Source: an uncultured Hungatella sp.
GTDB lineage: Bacteria; Bacillota; Clostridia; Lachnospirales; Lachnospiraceae
Direction: 5' to 3'
Assembly (NCBI GenBank): GCA_949879795.1
Contig: CATLBR010000012.1
Coordinates: 1 to 64,000, forward strand
DNA: 64,000 nucleotides
The notes beneath the pieces were generated by a model. The model had not been told where the DNA came from. It searched no databases and saw only the letters and a list, made by a program, of their open reading frames with translations. Positions 9,049 to 17,311 of this stretch are shown here, in pieces (position 1 is the first letter of the stretch; each line of letters opens with the position of its first letter). The position numbers were made by a program, and so were the translations under genes.

Positions 9049-9534
9049 ATGGCGGAGAGGGAGTTAAAAGTAGGGATTGGTGATATGAAATTCGCCAGGG
9101 GCGACAGCAGGATCATCACATACGCTCTTGGTTCATGTATTGGGATAACTTTCTATGATCCCCTCATCAAACTGGGGGCGCTTCTGCACATCATGCTTCC
9201 GGCGAGGGTTGACCCTAATGATCCCAAGGTGTTCAAATACGCGGACAGCGGGATCAAAGAGACAGTCCGCAAACTCACGGCTTTCGGTATGATGAAGAAC
9301 CGGACTGTGGTGAAGATAGCCGGGGGGGCTAAGATGTTCGAGATGAAAGGAAGTTCCGACTTCGGCAATATCGGACAGAGAAACGCGGCAATGGTGAAGA
9401 AGATCCTGATGGAAGAAAGGCTCCGCATCGCGGCTGAGGATACGGGCGGCGCCTATGCAAGGACCATGTTGATCGATGTTTCCAACGGCGACGTGGTGAT
9501 ACGTACTGTAGGAAAACCAGAAAAGCATCTCTAG
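9049..9534 (+). CDS. cheD: Chemoreceptor glutamine deamidase CheD
   Basis: CheD deamidates glutamines on chemoreceptors and, in CheC-containing species, is held by CheC. The 161-aa protein carries the catalytic set known from Thermotoga CheD: T24, C30 in YALGSCIG, and H47 in GALLHIMLP. The conserved VKIAGGAKMF and DVSNGD segments are also present. It starts two bases after cheC, so the pair is almost certainly co-translated. Confidence 0.95.
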   Translation: MAERELKVGIGDMKFARGDSRIITYALGSCIGITFYDPLIKLGALLHIMLPARVDPNDPKVFKYADSGIKETVRKLTAFGMMKNRTVVKIAGGAKMFEMKGSSDFGNIGQRNAAMVKKILMEERLRIAAEDTGGAYARTMLIDVSNGDVVIRTVGKPEKHL

Positions 9535-9550
9535 AGAGGAGAGGAAGAAA

Positions 9551-10492
9551 GTGGAGAAAGAAAAAGAGGGAATCCTTCTGGAATCAGGTACCAACGAGAT
9601 TGAGATTATGAAGTTTACGATTCAGGGAGAGTTTTACGGCATCAATGTGGCCAAGGTAAAAGAGATCATGATGGCCGAGAAGGTGAAAGCCATGCCTCAC
9701 GCCCATCCGGCAGTGGAAGGGATCTTCAAGCCCAGAGATCTGCTGATCACGGTCATCGACTTAGGGTATTATCTGACCAACGATTATCTGGAGCATAAGA
9801 GCAGAGATCTGTTTATCGTCACAAATTTCAACAAGATGACCGTGGCTTTCAGGGTGCAGAGCATCGAAGGTATCAGCCGTATTTCCTGGAAGGATATCCA
9901 GAAGCCGGATAAGACTCTGACCCATGGGGAAGAGGGAGTGGCCACAGGTATCGCCCAGTGCGCAGGGGAACTGGTGACTATCCTGGATTTTGAGAAGATC
10001 GTGGCGGAGATCGCTCCGGAGACCAGCATCCAGATTTCTGAGGTGGAACAGATGGGAGACCGCCCGATCTGCAGTAATCCTCTTGTGATCGCTGAGGACT
10101 CTATTCTTCTCCAGAAGATGATCGACGATGCCCTTCAGCGGGCAGGATTTACCGACGTGACTAACTTCAGCAACGGTCAGGATGCGTGGAATTATCTTAA
10201 AGGCCTGGCTCATGACCCGAACCTGTATGACAAGGTCAATCTGATTATCACCGATATCGAGATGCCGGAGATGGACGGACACCGTCTCACCAAACTGGTG
10301 AAAGACGACCCCAGGCTGAAGCATCTTCCGGTGGTTATCTTCTCGTCTCTCATCGATGATCAGATGAGGATAAAAGGAGAGCAGCTGGGTGCGGACGAGC
10401 AGCTGACAAAGCCCGAGATCGGCAATCTGGTTCACGTTATCGACAGGCTGTTGGAGCGGTTTGAGAAAGGAAGAGAGGCGGGATTGTACTAA
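9551..10492 (+). CDS. cheV: Chemotaxis coupling protein CheV (CheW-REC; GTG start)
   Basis: 313-aa coupling protein with a CheW-like domain (about residues 17-155) and a response-regulator receiver domain (about 175-305). The receiver shows the acidic pair in VIAEDS, the phospho-acceptor Asp in NLIITDIEMPEMDG, and VIFSSLID and LTKPE for the switch Ser/Thr and Lys. The GTG start at 9551 sits behind a GAGAGGAG stretch. The last chemotaxis gene here; cheA, cheW, cheY and cheB are not in the window. Confidence 0.93.
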   Translation: MEKEKEGILLESGTNEIEIMKFTIQGEFYGINVAKVKEIMMAEKVKAMPHAHPAVEGIFKPRDLLITVIDLGYYLTNDYLEHKSRDLFIVTNFNKMTVAFRVQSIEGISRISWKDIQKPDKTLTHGEEGVATGIAQCAGELVTILDFEKIVAEIAPETSIQISEVEQMGDRPICSNPLVIAEDSILLQKMIDDALQRAGFTDVTNFSNGQDAWNYLKGLAHDPNLYDKVNLIITDIEMPEMDGHRLTKLVKDDPRLKHLPVVIFSSLIDDQMRIKGEQLGADEQLTKPEIGNLVHVIDRLLERFEKGREAGLY

Positions 10493-10517
10493 ATCCTCTC
10501 TATAAATCGGAGTAATT

Positions 10518-11471
10518 ATGTCAAAAAAACAGAAAGTGGGAGTCTGCCTGTCTTTGGCTCTGGCTGGGGCAGGCGCCATGACTGCGTGGGCAGCTCAGGC
10601 AGGAGAATGGCAGCTGACAGATGACGGAAAAAATTGGCAGTATCTGTATTCCTGGGATGACCCGGCAAAGGACGAGTGGATCGACGACCAGGGAAAGACT
10701 TACTATGTGGACTCCAAAGGTTACATGAAGACGGGCTGGGTCACCAACAAGGAAGACGGCAAAAAGTACTATATGGGGCAGGACGGCGCCATGTGTTTCA
10801 ACATGTTTTCGGAAGATGATCGATATGTAGGCGCCGACGGTTCCCGTGTGGAACGATATGACAAGTACCGCAAGGCCATAAGATCGGAGCTGAAAAAATC
10901 GGCACCAAAGAAAACCAGGACCACAACCTCAAGGCGGGCGCAGATGAATTCGACTGTCCAGGATGAACCCCAGCTCCAGCAGTTTTTTCTGTTGGCAGAT
11001 CTCAACGGGGATGATTATCGGGATCTGGTGGTGATGGAGGGTATGGAGGAGGCCGCAAATCTTGTGAAGGTTATGGTTTGGTCTCCCGATGACGAGAAGT
11101 TTCAGCTTTCCGCGGAGTTTGACAGGTCAGACAGTGGGCAGGCGGCCCTATACCTGGACCCGGATGGGGAGGAAGTCTGGCTGGAGATGACGCAGACAAG
11201 CGGAGAGATGAGCCTGTTCCATATGGAGTACAGCACCACCGTGTTTGAGAATGTGTGGAGTTTTACCCTGGAACCCGATGAGGACGGTGTCATCCGGTAT
11301 TGCGTCAACGGCAGTGACGAGGGCAGAGAGGACTGGGAGCTGACCATGTCCTGGGCGAGACAGGAGAGAGGAAATCAGCCCGTAACCGGGTATCTGCCTG
11401 CTACAGAGGAGAACATGGCCGCTCAGATCGACAGGGTTCTCAGCGCGGAGGAACTGATGATGTGGGAGTAA
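10518..11471 (+). CDS. Secreted protein with choline-binding-type cell-wall repeats
   Basis: 317-aa exported protein. The signal peptide runs to about residue 28 (KKQKVGVCLSLALAGAGAMTAWAAQA). Short wall-binding repeats with the WxYLY/TYYVDSKGYMKTGWV pattern lie at about 30-105, of the type in choline-binding and glucan-binding proteins. The C-terminal part has no recognised fold but includes a DLNGDDYRDLVVMEG stretch resembling a calcium-binding or VCBS-like repeat. It follows cheV by 25 bases and precedes a strong terminator, so it is probably the last gene of the operon. Function unknown; surface attachment near the flagellum is a guess. Confidence 0.7.
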   Translation: MSKKQKVGVCLSLALAGAGAMTAWAAQAGEWQLTDDGKNWQYLYSWDDPAKDEWIDDQGKTYYVDSKGYMKTGWVTNKEDGKKYYMGQDGAMCFNMFSEDDRYVGADGSRVERYDKYRKAIRSELKKSAPKKTRTTTSRRAQMNSTVQDEPQLQQFFLLADLNGDDYRDLVVMEGMEEAANLVKVMVWSPDDEKFQLSAEFDRSDSGQAALYLDPDGEEVWLEMTQTSGEMSLFHMEYSTTVFENVWSFTLEPDEDGVIRYCVNGSDEGREDWELTMSWARQERGNQPVTGYLPATEENMAAQIDRVLSAEELMMWE

Positions 11472-11520
11472 TAAACTCTGCGGGGAAAAATCCTGGAGAG
11501 AAAACGTTTTATAGATGAAG

Positions 11521-11564
11521 AGCTTCACGGACTTCGGCGGCGGCCGGGGTCTGTGGAGCTTTTT
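11521..11564 (+). terminator. Intrinsic terminator ending the flagellar-chemotaxis operon
   Basis: A 12-bp stem (AGCTTCACGGAC at 11521-11532 with GTCTGTGGAGCT at 11549-11560, including two G-T pairs) with a GC-rich loop, followed by a run of five T. Lies 50 bases after the wall-binding protein gene. Confidence 0.85.
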
Positions 11565-11622
11565 GCATGGCAGTTTATCTTAAGATGTATAAAAATGGCT
11601 GCGGTTTGGAATTTTCTGTAAT

Positions 11623-11712
11623 ATGATACATACGAAACTCACAGCAGACCAGGTTATGGAGGCCATGAGCATTCCCGCGGAGGAGCGTGGGAAGTACAAG
11701 GCCATGCTGTAA
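11623..11712 (+). pseudogene. Short remnant resembling the C-terminal tail of Rpn/PD-(D/E)XK transposase-like proteins
   Basis: A 29-aa open frame, MIHTKLTADQVMEAMSIP followed by AEERGKYKAML, lies alone between two terminators with no ribosome site. Tails of the form 'LTxEQAMEALxIPxEER' are common at the end of Rpn-family nuclease genes in Clostridia, so this looks like the last piece of a decayed copy. The resemblance is from memory of the family, not an alignment; it could be a chance frame. Confidence 0.35.
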
Positions 11713-11730
11713 ATACATAACCACAGTGAA

Positions 11731-11762
11731 AATTCCCCGGAACAGTCAGTCTCCGGGGAATT
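11731..11762. terminator. Symmetric hairpin between convergent operons
   Basis: Perfect 10-bp inverted repeat AATTCCCCGG (11731-11740) and CCGGGGAATT (11753-11762) with a 12-base loop, 38 bases past the stop codon of the ComFB gene on the minus strand. A short T-rich flank (AATTTT read on the minus strand) favours a terminator for the ParA-ComFB operon. Confidence 0.65.
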
Positions 11763-11800
11763 CTCGCTATAGCTTAAAGGCGCATCCGCCTCTGGAAATC

Positions 11801-12628
11801 CTAATTCATCTTCTTGTGCCGGGGACTCTCCCGGACCTTGTTGCAGGCTTTCATAAGTTCTGTCAGAATGGGTATTCTGTACTTGTTCTCGTAGTAGCTG
11901 AGAAGCGGGGAGATAGAGTCCTTGCTGGTAACCACATACTTGGGCGGAAGTCCTGTCAGGGTGAGGGCGCACACGTCCGTCATACAGCGGGGGCAGGTGC
12001 ACACATTGTGCTGCTTCAGCACGGCATCCAGATCCTGGCGCATGAGAAGCTGCTCCATAACATTGACAAAACGATATTCCCGGTTCTGAGTGTGGCTGGT
12101 GAAATGGCTCTCAGGGATAATGGGATGAGGCATCTTCTTGGAACCGGAGGCTTCAGTGGTACCTGATGCCGGGGCCTCCGCCGGAGCTGCCTCTGACACA
12201 TCCTGAGCGTCCTGTGAAGCCTCGGGGGCCGTATAGGCAGAATCCGCCTCAGCTGGTGTCTGAGAGACGATTTCCGGGGCTTTGGGTGCCGTGGCGCTGT
12301 CTGCCTCCGCCGGAGCGGCAGAATCCTGTGAGGGGGCCTCCGCCTGTACCGTCTCGGGAGCCGTCTGCTCAGGAGCAGGAGCCTGCTCTCTGGCTTCTGC
12401 CTCAAGCTCTTCCGTCAGCTTGCCTAAAATCTCCTGGGAAACCCGGTCGTTGATACTGCCCTCGTCAACTACAGTAACCTTAGCCGGGGTGACTGTATGA
12501 GACTGAACATCGCTTTTCTTCTCCTGCCCAGGCGAGGGGGCTTCGCTGACTGTCTCCGGAGCTTCCCCGGAAGCACCGTTGGTCAGAAGATCCATAACAT
12601 GTGATGTCCTGTTGGTTTTCTTAGCCAT
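11801..12628 (-). CDS. ComFB-domain protein with long Ala/Pro/Glu linker
   Basis: 275 aa. Residues 1-20 (AKKTNRTSHVMDLLTNGA) form a short head, residues about 25-165 are a low-complexity Ala/Pro/Glu/Ser region, and residues about 185-270 match the ComFB family: VNVMEQLLMRQDLDAVL, then C210-x-C212-xx-C215-xxxx-C220, then ALTLTGLPPKYVV. The cysteines suggest zinc binding. ComFB proteins in cyanobacteria and some Firmicutes have been reported to bind cyclic dinucleotides; that role here is inference. Its ATG overlaps the end of the upstream ParA gene by 8 bases behind an AGGAGG site, so the two are coupled. Confidence 0.8.
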   Translation of the reverse strand: MAKKTNRTSHVMDLLTNGASGEAPETVSEAPSPGQEKKSDVQSHTVTPAKVTVVDEGSINDRVSQEILGKLTEELEAEAREQAPAPEQTAPETVQAEAPSQDSAAPAEADSATAPKAPEIVSQTPAEADSAYTAPEASQDAQDVSEAAPAEAPASGTTEASGSKKMPHPIIPESHFTSHTQNREYRFVNVMEQLLMRQDLDAVLKQHNVCTCPRCMTDVCALTLTGLPPKYVVTSKDSISPLLSYYENKYRIPILTELMKACNKVRESPRHKKMN

Positions 12629-13406
12629 TCTCTAAATCCTCCTTTAAATGAATATCCGACGCGATCTCATCTAGGAACGCCTGATAATCTTTTACCGCCG
12701 CCGAGCGCGGATTGTATGAAAAAATGCTCTCACCGTGGGCAGGAGCTTCCGCAATAGCCACCCCGGAGCGGATTTTCGTGTCAAAAACCTTTGAGTGGAT
12801 CTGGCCGGCCAGCTGTTCGGCCATCTCAAGGACGTCCCTGGACAGAAGGGTCCGGGGGTTAAACCGGGTCAAAAGAATACCCAGGACGTTGAGGCCAGGG
12901 TTGAAGGATTCCTTGACCGACTCGATGGTTTCCTTCAGCTGAGCAAGGCCTACCAGGCTCAGTATATCCGAGGCCATGGGAATAATCAGATAATCCGAAA
13001 CAGAATATGCGTTGACCGTCAGCAGGTTCAGAGCTGGCGGCGTGTCGATGATAATATAATCATAAAAATCTATGACAGGCTTGATGGCGTCTCTCAAGAT
13101 ATACTCCCGGTTGTTGGTGATCTTGTCCAGACCGCTGCTGCTCAAGGTGATGTCGGAGACCAGCAGGTCGCCGTACTCGCACCGAACCAGGGCCTTGACC
13201 ACAGGGACCTGTCCTTTCATCACGTCGAGAATCGTGTGAGGGTTGGCCATGCCCGTACCCAGGCAGAAGCCCAGGTTTCCCTGAGGGTCCAGATCGATGC
13301 CCAGAACCCGCTTCCCCGCTATGGAGATCCCTGACATGAGAGCCGCTGATGTGGTGGTCTTACCCACACCGCCTTTCTGGTTGGAAACTGTAATTATGAT
13401 AGACAA
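12621..13406 (-). CDS. ParA/Soj-family ATPase (TTG start)
   Basis: 261-aa P-loop ATPase of the ParA/MinD superfamily. The deviant Walker A KGGVGKTT spans residues 11-18, followed by the GIDLDPQGNLG switch and the YDYIIIDTPPALNLL Walker B. The start is a TTG at 13406-13404 with a perfect GGAGGT six bases upstream; the open frame continues further upstream but that part is AT-rich and lies before the ribosome site. Such ATPases position chromosomes, plasmids, chemosensory arrays or flagella. No ParB partner or parS is visible. Its partner is the ComFB protein, and flhF/flhG are missing from their usual place in this flagellar cluster, so a positioning role for the flagellum or chemoreceptors is possible. 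Confidence 0.9.
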   Translation of the reverse strand: MSIIITVSNQKGGVGKTTTSAALMSGISIAGKRVLGIDLDPQGNLGFCLGTGMANPHTILDVMKGQVPVVKALVRCEYGDLLVSDITLSSSGLDKITNNREYILRDAIKPVIDFYDYIIIDTPPALNLLTVNAYSVSDYLIIPMASDILSLVGLAQLKETIESVKESFNPGLNVLGILLTRFNPRTLLSRDVLEMAEQLAGQIHSKVFDTKIRSGVAIAEAPAHGESIFSYNPRSAAVKDYQAFLDEIASDIHLKEDLENG

Positions 13407-13453
13407 AATGTTACCTCCAAATATAAAAATAGTAAAAATGAATTCCAAGATAT

Positions 13454-13480
13454 TAATTTTATTATATAACATGTCGATAA
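13454..13480 (+). promoter_or_regulatory. Sigma-28-type promoter for fliD
   Basis: TAAT (13454-13457), 15 bases, GTCGATAA (13473-13480), against the SigD/FliA consensus TAAA-N15-GCCGATAA/T. Located 59 bases before the fliD ATG in an AT-rich divergent region. Confidence 0.75.
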
Positions 13481-13538
13481 ATAAGTATAGATTAAAAATG
13501 AAATTTTTCAAGGTATTGAAGTGAAAGGAGATAGAGAG

Positions 13539-16262
13539 ATGGCGAGTATATCAAGCACCAACAGCAGCACCAGCCTGGGGAACACATCGCTGAGAGGTTT
13601 CGGCGGTATGGCTTCCGGTATCGACCGTGACTCCATCATTGAGCAGATGACCCTGAAGACCACTACCAAGATCAACAACCAGAAGAAGAAACTGACAGAG
13701 CTTGAGTGGAAACAGGAGGCCTATAGAGAAGTCAGCAACAAGATTTTGGATTGGTCGGATAAGTATACCAGTTATTCATCCAGTTCGAATCTGAAAGATC
13801 CATGGGCGTTTGCGAAGAATCAGATTACGGTTCACGGAAAAGATGAGTCTACCAGTTTTATTACGGCTACGGGGACTTCACAGATGTTGGATAATGTGTC
13901 TATATTGGGAGTGGGACAGCTGGCAACTTCTACCGTGCGGCGGTCTGAAAAGCATACTACAGATAGTATACAGACCAGTTTGAAGAATATGGAGCAAACT
14001 TATAAATTTTCTAATTTAAACGGAGCGAAAATTACGTTTGCGACATGGAATAATACTGACGGAAAGAAAGGGTTCGAGAATGCTGTAACTCTTGAGTTCC
14101 GTAGTACGTATACTCGAGAGGTTGATGATGGAAACGGCGGAAAAAAGACGGAAACAGTAACGATGGATTACCTTACTGATGATCCTACAAAGTTAGTAGA
14201 ACAGCTTAACGACTATCTGAAAAATTCAGAATTAAAATTAGGCGAGACTAAAATTGGCGATGCTCTTAAGTTTGAATATGATAGTGTTAATGATAAAATG
14301 ATGTTGGTGGATCGCTCAACACTGTCAGACTCTGAACATGGCGCAGGTATGGGAGGATATGTAATTAGAGACGGTTCAGCCTTGTCGGCTCTGGGGTATA
14401 AAGCTGGGGAGGGAGGCTATGCGGATGATGGAATTAGCATAGATGAGTTTAATAACCATTTGACTTCATTCAAAGAGTCGTATCGGAGGGAACCTACCGC
14501 TCTTAATTACTTAAAAGATCAAAAACTAACTTTTAACTATGATGGCAGCCAGAAGTCAGTTACACTGCTTACCAGTGACGAGGCAGCAGAAATTGAAGCA
14601 ATGAAAGTGGAAGTGGAACTGTCTACTGGGAAAAGCGAAATGACGATGAAGGAGTTGAATGAAAAACTTAAAGATACAACTCTTTCAGAAGCAGATAAAA
14701 ATAAATTAGAAGCAGCAAAAGAGAGTCTGATAAACAGTCAAAATGAAAAAGTGGCCAGTAACCTCCAGACACGTTTGAACCAGGCGTATGGTACAGACAT
14801 GGTAAAAGTTAGTTTCTATGATAAGGATAATAATTTTGTAGGGCTGAATTTTGTTACACAAAACAGTGAATCAACACTGTCCATTACATCCAATGATACT
14901 GATTTATTAACAAACCTGGGTCTCGAATATGGATCTTCTAACAAGGTAAACCTTAACGGCAAATTAACCCAGGATGCTTTGTTAGGCGAGAATTATAGGG
15001 GCCTTACTGTAACAAAACCAGACAGTGATGTCCTTGATCTTAAGATTAATGGCGTGGAGATTACCGGGCTTACTGCAAAAAGTTCTATAAGTGATATTCT
15101 CTCGAAAATTAATTCTACTTCAGAGGCAGGAGTTAAGGCGACTTATGTGAGTGCTACCGGCGAATTTATGCTGGTATCTTCAGAGACAGGTACAGGCCGT
15201 GAGATTAATTTGGACAGCGATTTGGCCAAGGCTCTTTTTGGACAATATGAGAAAGAGGCTGATGGGCAATTTACAATAACTGACGGAAAAATGGTGAGTC
15301 AGACAGAGATAAAAGACGGAAAGACTGTGGAAAAGGGTTTAACCAGCGGTCAAAACGCCAAGATTTATGTGAGCTATGGTGACGGAGAGCCGGTATTGTT
15401 AGATCGCGCTTCTAATACATTTAACTTAGAGGGATTGAATGTCACAGTATCAGGTACATTCGGCTTAAAGGAGAATGCAGATTTAAATAACATTAGCGCA
15501 GGCAGTTTCGATACATCCCGTTCAGTCACCTTCACCGCCAAAGCTGACGTAGACGGCGCGGTAGAGAAAGTAAAAACATTCTTCGAAGAATTCAACGAAA
15601 TAGCTACCATGGTCGGCAGTCAAGTGAGAACCCGTCCCGACAGCAAGTACGGCGCCCTCACCGACGAGCAGAAGGAAGAGATGGATGAGACTTCCATCGA
15701 GAACTGGGAGAAGAAGGCGAAGCAGGGCATTCTTTACGGCGATTCCACCATGCAGGATCTCAGCGGCGCCATCGAAGGTATTTTCTCCAGACTGATGGAG
15801 TCCGGAGCCAGCTATGATGATCTGAAGGAGATCGGTATCACCTACTCTGAGGACTACCTGGACGGCGGTACTCTCGTGTTCGACGAGGCCAAGTTCCGTG
15901 ACGCTATGGAGAGCAATCCGGAGAAGGTGTCAAACATCTTCACAGGCGGCGGCAATGTGCGCAAGGGTCTGGTGGATGTGATTGACGAGACCTTCACCCC
16001 ATACGCGACCAAGTACGCCTCCAAGAACGGCGGCGACTCTTACGGACGCCTTATCGATATCGCAGGCTCCGAGAAGAAGCCTATTACCTTGAACACTAAC
16101 CAGATTTACAAACAGCTGAAAGAGATGCAGGAGACCATTGATAAGCTCCAGGAACAGCTTCAGGTAGAGCAGGACCGATATATCTCCCAGTTCACTACCA
16201 TGGAGACTCTTCTCAATCAGATGAATACACAGCAGAGCTATCTGTCCCAGCTTACGGGCTGA
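13539..16262 (+). CDS. fliD: Flagellar filament cap protein FliD (unusually long)
   Basis: Hook-associated protein 2, which caps the filament and guides flagellin polymerisation. The N-terminal domain has GFGGMASGIDRDSIIEQM and the C-terminal domain carries the family's ending (LDKLQEQLQVEQDRYISQFTTMETLLNQMNTQQSYLSQL-like residues). At 907 aa it is nearly twice the roughly 470-500 aa of E. coli or Bacillus FliD. The extra length is in the middle (DNA about 13750-15500), which is visibly more AT-rich with different codon use from both ends. The ATG at 13539 is chosen over an in-frame GTG at 13521 because AAAGGAG lies 8 bases before it. Confidence 0.93.
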   Translation: MASISSTNSSTSLGNTSLRGFGGMASGIDRDSIIEQMTLKTTTKINNQKKKLTELEWKQEAYREVSNKILDWSDKYTSYSSSSNLKDPWAFAKNQITVHGKDESTSFITATGTSQMLDNVSILGVGQLATSTVRRSEKHTTDSIQTSLKNMEQTYKFSNLNGAKITFATWNNTDGKKGFENAVTLEFRSTYTREVDDGNGGKKTETVTMDYLTDDPTKLVEQLNDYLKNSELKLGETKIGDALKFEYDSVNDKMMLVDRSTLSDSEHGAGMGGYVIRDGSALSALGYKAGEGGYADDGISIDEFNNHLTSFKESYRREPTALNYLKDQKLTFNYDGSQKSVTLLTSDEAAEIEAMKVEVELSTGKSEMTMKELNEKLKDTTLSEADKNKLEAAKESLINSQNEKVASNLQTRLNQAYGTDMVKVSFYDKDNNFVGLNFVTQNSESTLSITSNDTDLLTNLGLEYGSSNKVNLNGKLTQDALLGENYRGLTVTKPDSDVLDLKINGVEITGLTAKSSISDILSKINSTSEAGVKATYVSATGEFMLVSSETGTGREINLDSDLAKALFGQYEKEADGQFTITDGKMVSQTEIKDGKTVEKGLTSGQNAKIYVSYGDGEPVLLDRASNTFNLEGLNVTVSGTFGLKENADLNNISAGSFDTSRSVTFTAKADVDGAVEKVKTFFEEFNEIATMVGSQVRTRPDSKYGALTDEQKEEMDETSIENWEKKAKQGILYGDSTMQDLSGAIEGIFSRLMESGASYDDLKEIGITYSEDYLDGGTLVFDEAKFRDAMESNPEKVSNIFTGGGNVRKGLVDVIDETFTPYATKYASKNGGDSYGRLIDIAGSEKKPITLNTNQIYKQLKEMQETIDKLQEQLQVEQDRYISQFTTMETLLNQMNTQQSYLSQLTG

Positions 16263-16328
16263 TAGGGAGAATCGCAGTCAGCGGTGATTCTGCTGTCGGC
16301 GGTATCCCCTATCTTGGCAAGACAATCA

Positions 16329-16357
16329 GCTGCCGCCCGGTTTGGAAGGGCGGCAGC
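16329..16357 (+). other. GC-rich stem-loop between fliD and fliS
   Basis: Perfect 10-bp stem GCTGCCGCCC (16329-16338) / GGGCGGCAGC (16348-16357) with a 9-base loop, 66 bases past the fliD stop. It is followed by GGAATATTATAAAA rather than a T-run, so it may be a weak or factor-dependent terminator or an mRNA-stabilising structure rather than a strong intrinsic terminator. Confidence 0.6.
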
Positions 16358-16450
16358 GGAATATTATAAAACATTCGGCAGAGCGTGTCCCATCGAAGGC
16401 ATAGGTTGTATGGCAGCAGGTTTTGCCGGATTTTTGAAGGAAGGAATCAG

Positions 16451-16855
16451 ATGAACGGATATAATCGTTATAAAGAAAAAAGCATATACTCCATGTCCGG
16501 TGCAGAACAGCTGCTTCTTTTGTTTGACGAGACTATCAAGCGTCTTACCAGGGCAGAGATTTCATTAGAAGAAAAAAATTATTCGGATTTTGAGGACTGC
16601 ATAAACCGGGTGGTCAGAATTGTCCGCTATTTGATCGATATACTGGATTTTGACCAGCCGATCAGCTGGGATTTGAAGAGAATCTATGATTATCTGATTT
16701 TTGACTTGAGCAGGGTGAAAGCTGGCCGTGAGAGAAGGAAAGATGAGATAGGCCGTATCCGCCATATCCTTTCCGAACTGAGGGAAGGATTTGAGGGAGC
16801 CAGCAAGAAAGTTAACGACATGCACGTAGCCAAGGTTAAGGAAGTAAGGGGATAA
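16451..16855 (+). CDS. fliS: Flagellin export chaperone FliS
   Basis: 134-aa helical chaperone that binds the C-terminus of flagellin before export. Begins MNGYNRYKEKSIYSMSGAEQLLLLFDETIKRL, the FliS pattern (Tyr-rich N-terminus, then LLLLFDG-type helix). ATG chosen at 16451 behind GAAGGAAGG; a longer open frame upstream lacks the family pattern. It follows fliD, the standard fliD-fliS order, and precedes a FliT-like gene. It also lies close to CsrA/FliW, whose loop responds to free flagellin. Confidence 0.92.
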   Translation: MNGYNRYKEKSIYSMSGAEQLLLLFDETIKRLTRAEISLEEKNYSDFEDCINRVVRIVRYLIDILDFDQPISWDLKRIYDYLIFDLSRVKAGRERRKDEIGRIRHILSELREGFEGASKKVNDMHVAKVKEVRG

Positions 16856-16869
16856 GGGGTACCGGGCGG

Positions 16870-17280
16870 ATGGAAGTGAACACAGAGAAGGTTATGGTTC
16901 TTCTTCAGAGGAAATACAACGCGGTGCGGGAACTGGACAGACTGACCAAAGAGCTGGAACAGTGCATCGGCCGCAATGACAGTATCTCTGCTGCCATGAT
17001 TCTCCAGCTTCGGGGGGACGAGATGGGGAAGATAGAGACCTGCATGGAAGAGATTTGGCAGATGGGGGAGAACAGCAGGGAAGATTATGAGTATCTTCAC
17101 GGCCTTGTGGCCTCTGAACTTGGTCAGGCAGAGGGAAAGACCCCACAGGAGAAAAAGATTTTTGAGATCAGGCGGAAGACAGAAGAAGTGCTGGAAGGCC
17201 TCCGGAAAATGGACGAGAGGCTGAACCGGAAACTGGCGGTGGGAAGAGCTCACTATAAGAGCCAGACGGCGGCCAGGTAG
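16870..17280 (+). CDS. Putative flagellar chaperone, FliT/FlgN-like
   Basis: 136-aa, highly charged, all-helical protein with two predicted long helices (about residues 5-33 and 85-120). It starts 14 bases after fliS, the position of fliT in many fliD-fliS-fliT operons. No catalytic motif. Assignment as the FliD chaperone FliT rests mainly on size, helical character and position, since FliT sequences are poorly conserved. Confidence 0.6.
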   Translation: MEVNTEKVMVLLQRKYNAVRELDRLTKELEQCIGRNDSISAAMILQLRGDEMGKIETCMEEIWQMGENSREDYEYLHGLVASELGQAEGKTPQEKKIFEIRRKTEEVLEGLRKMDERLNRKLAVGRAHYKSQTAAR

Positions 17281-17311
17281 TGCCTACATTAATCATGAAA
17301 AAGAGAGAGAT

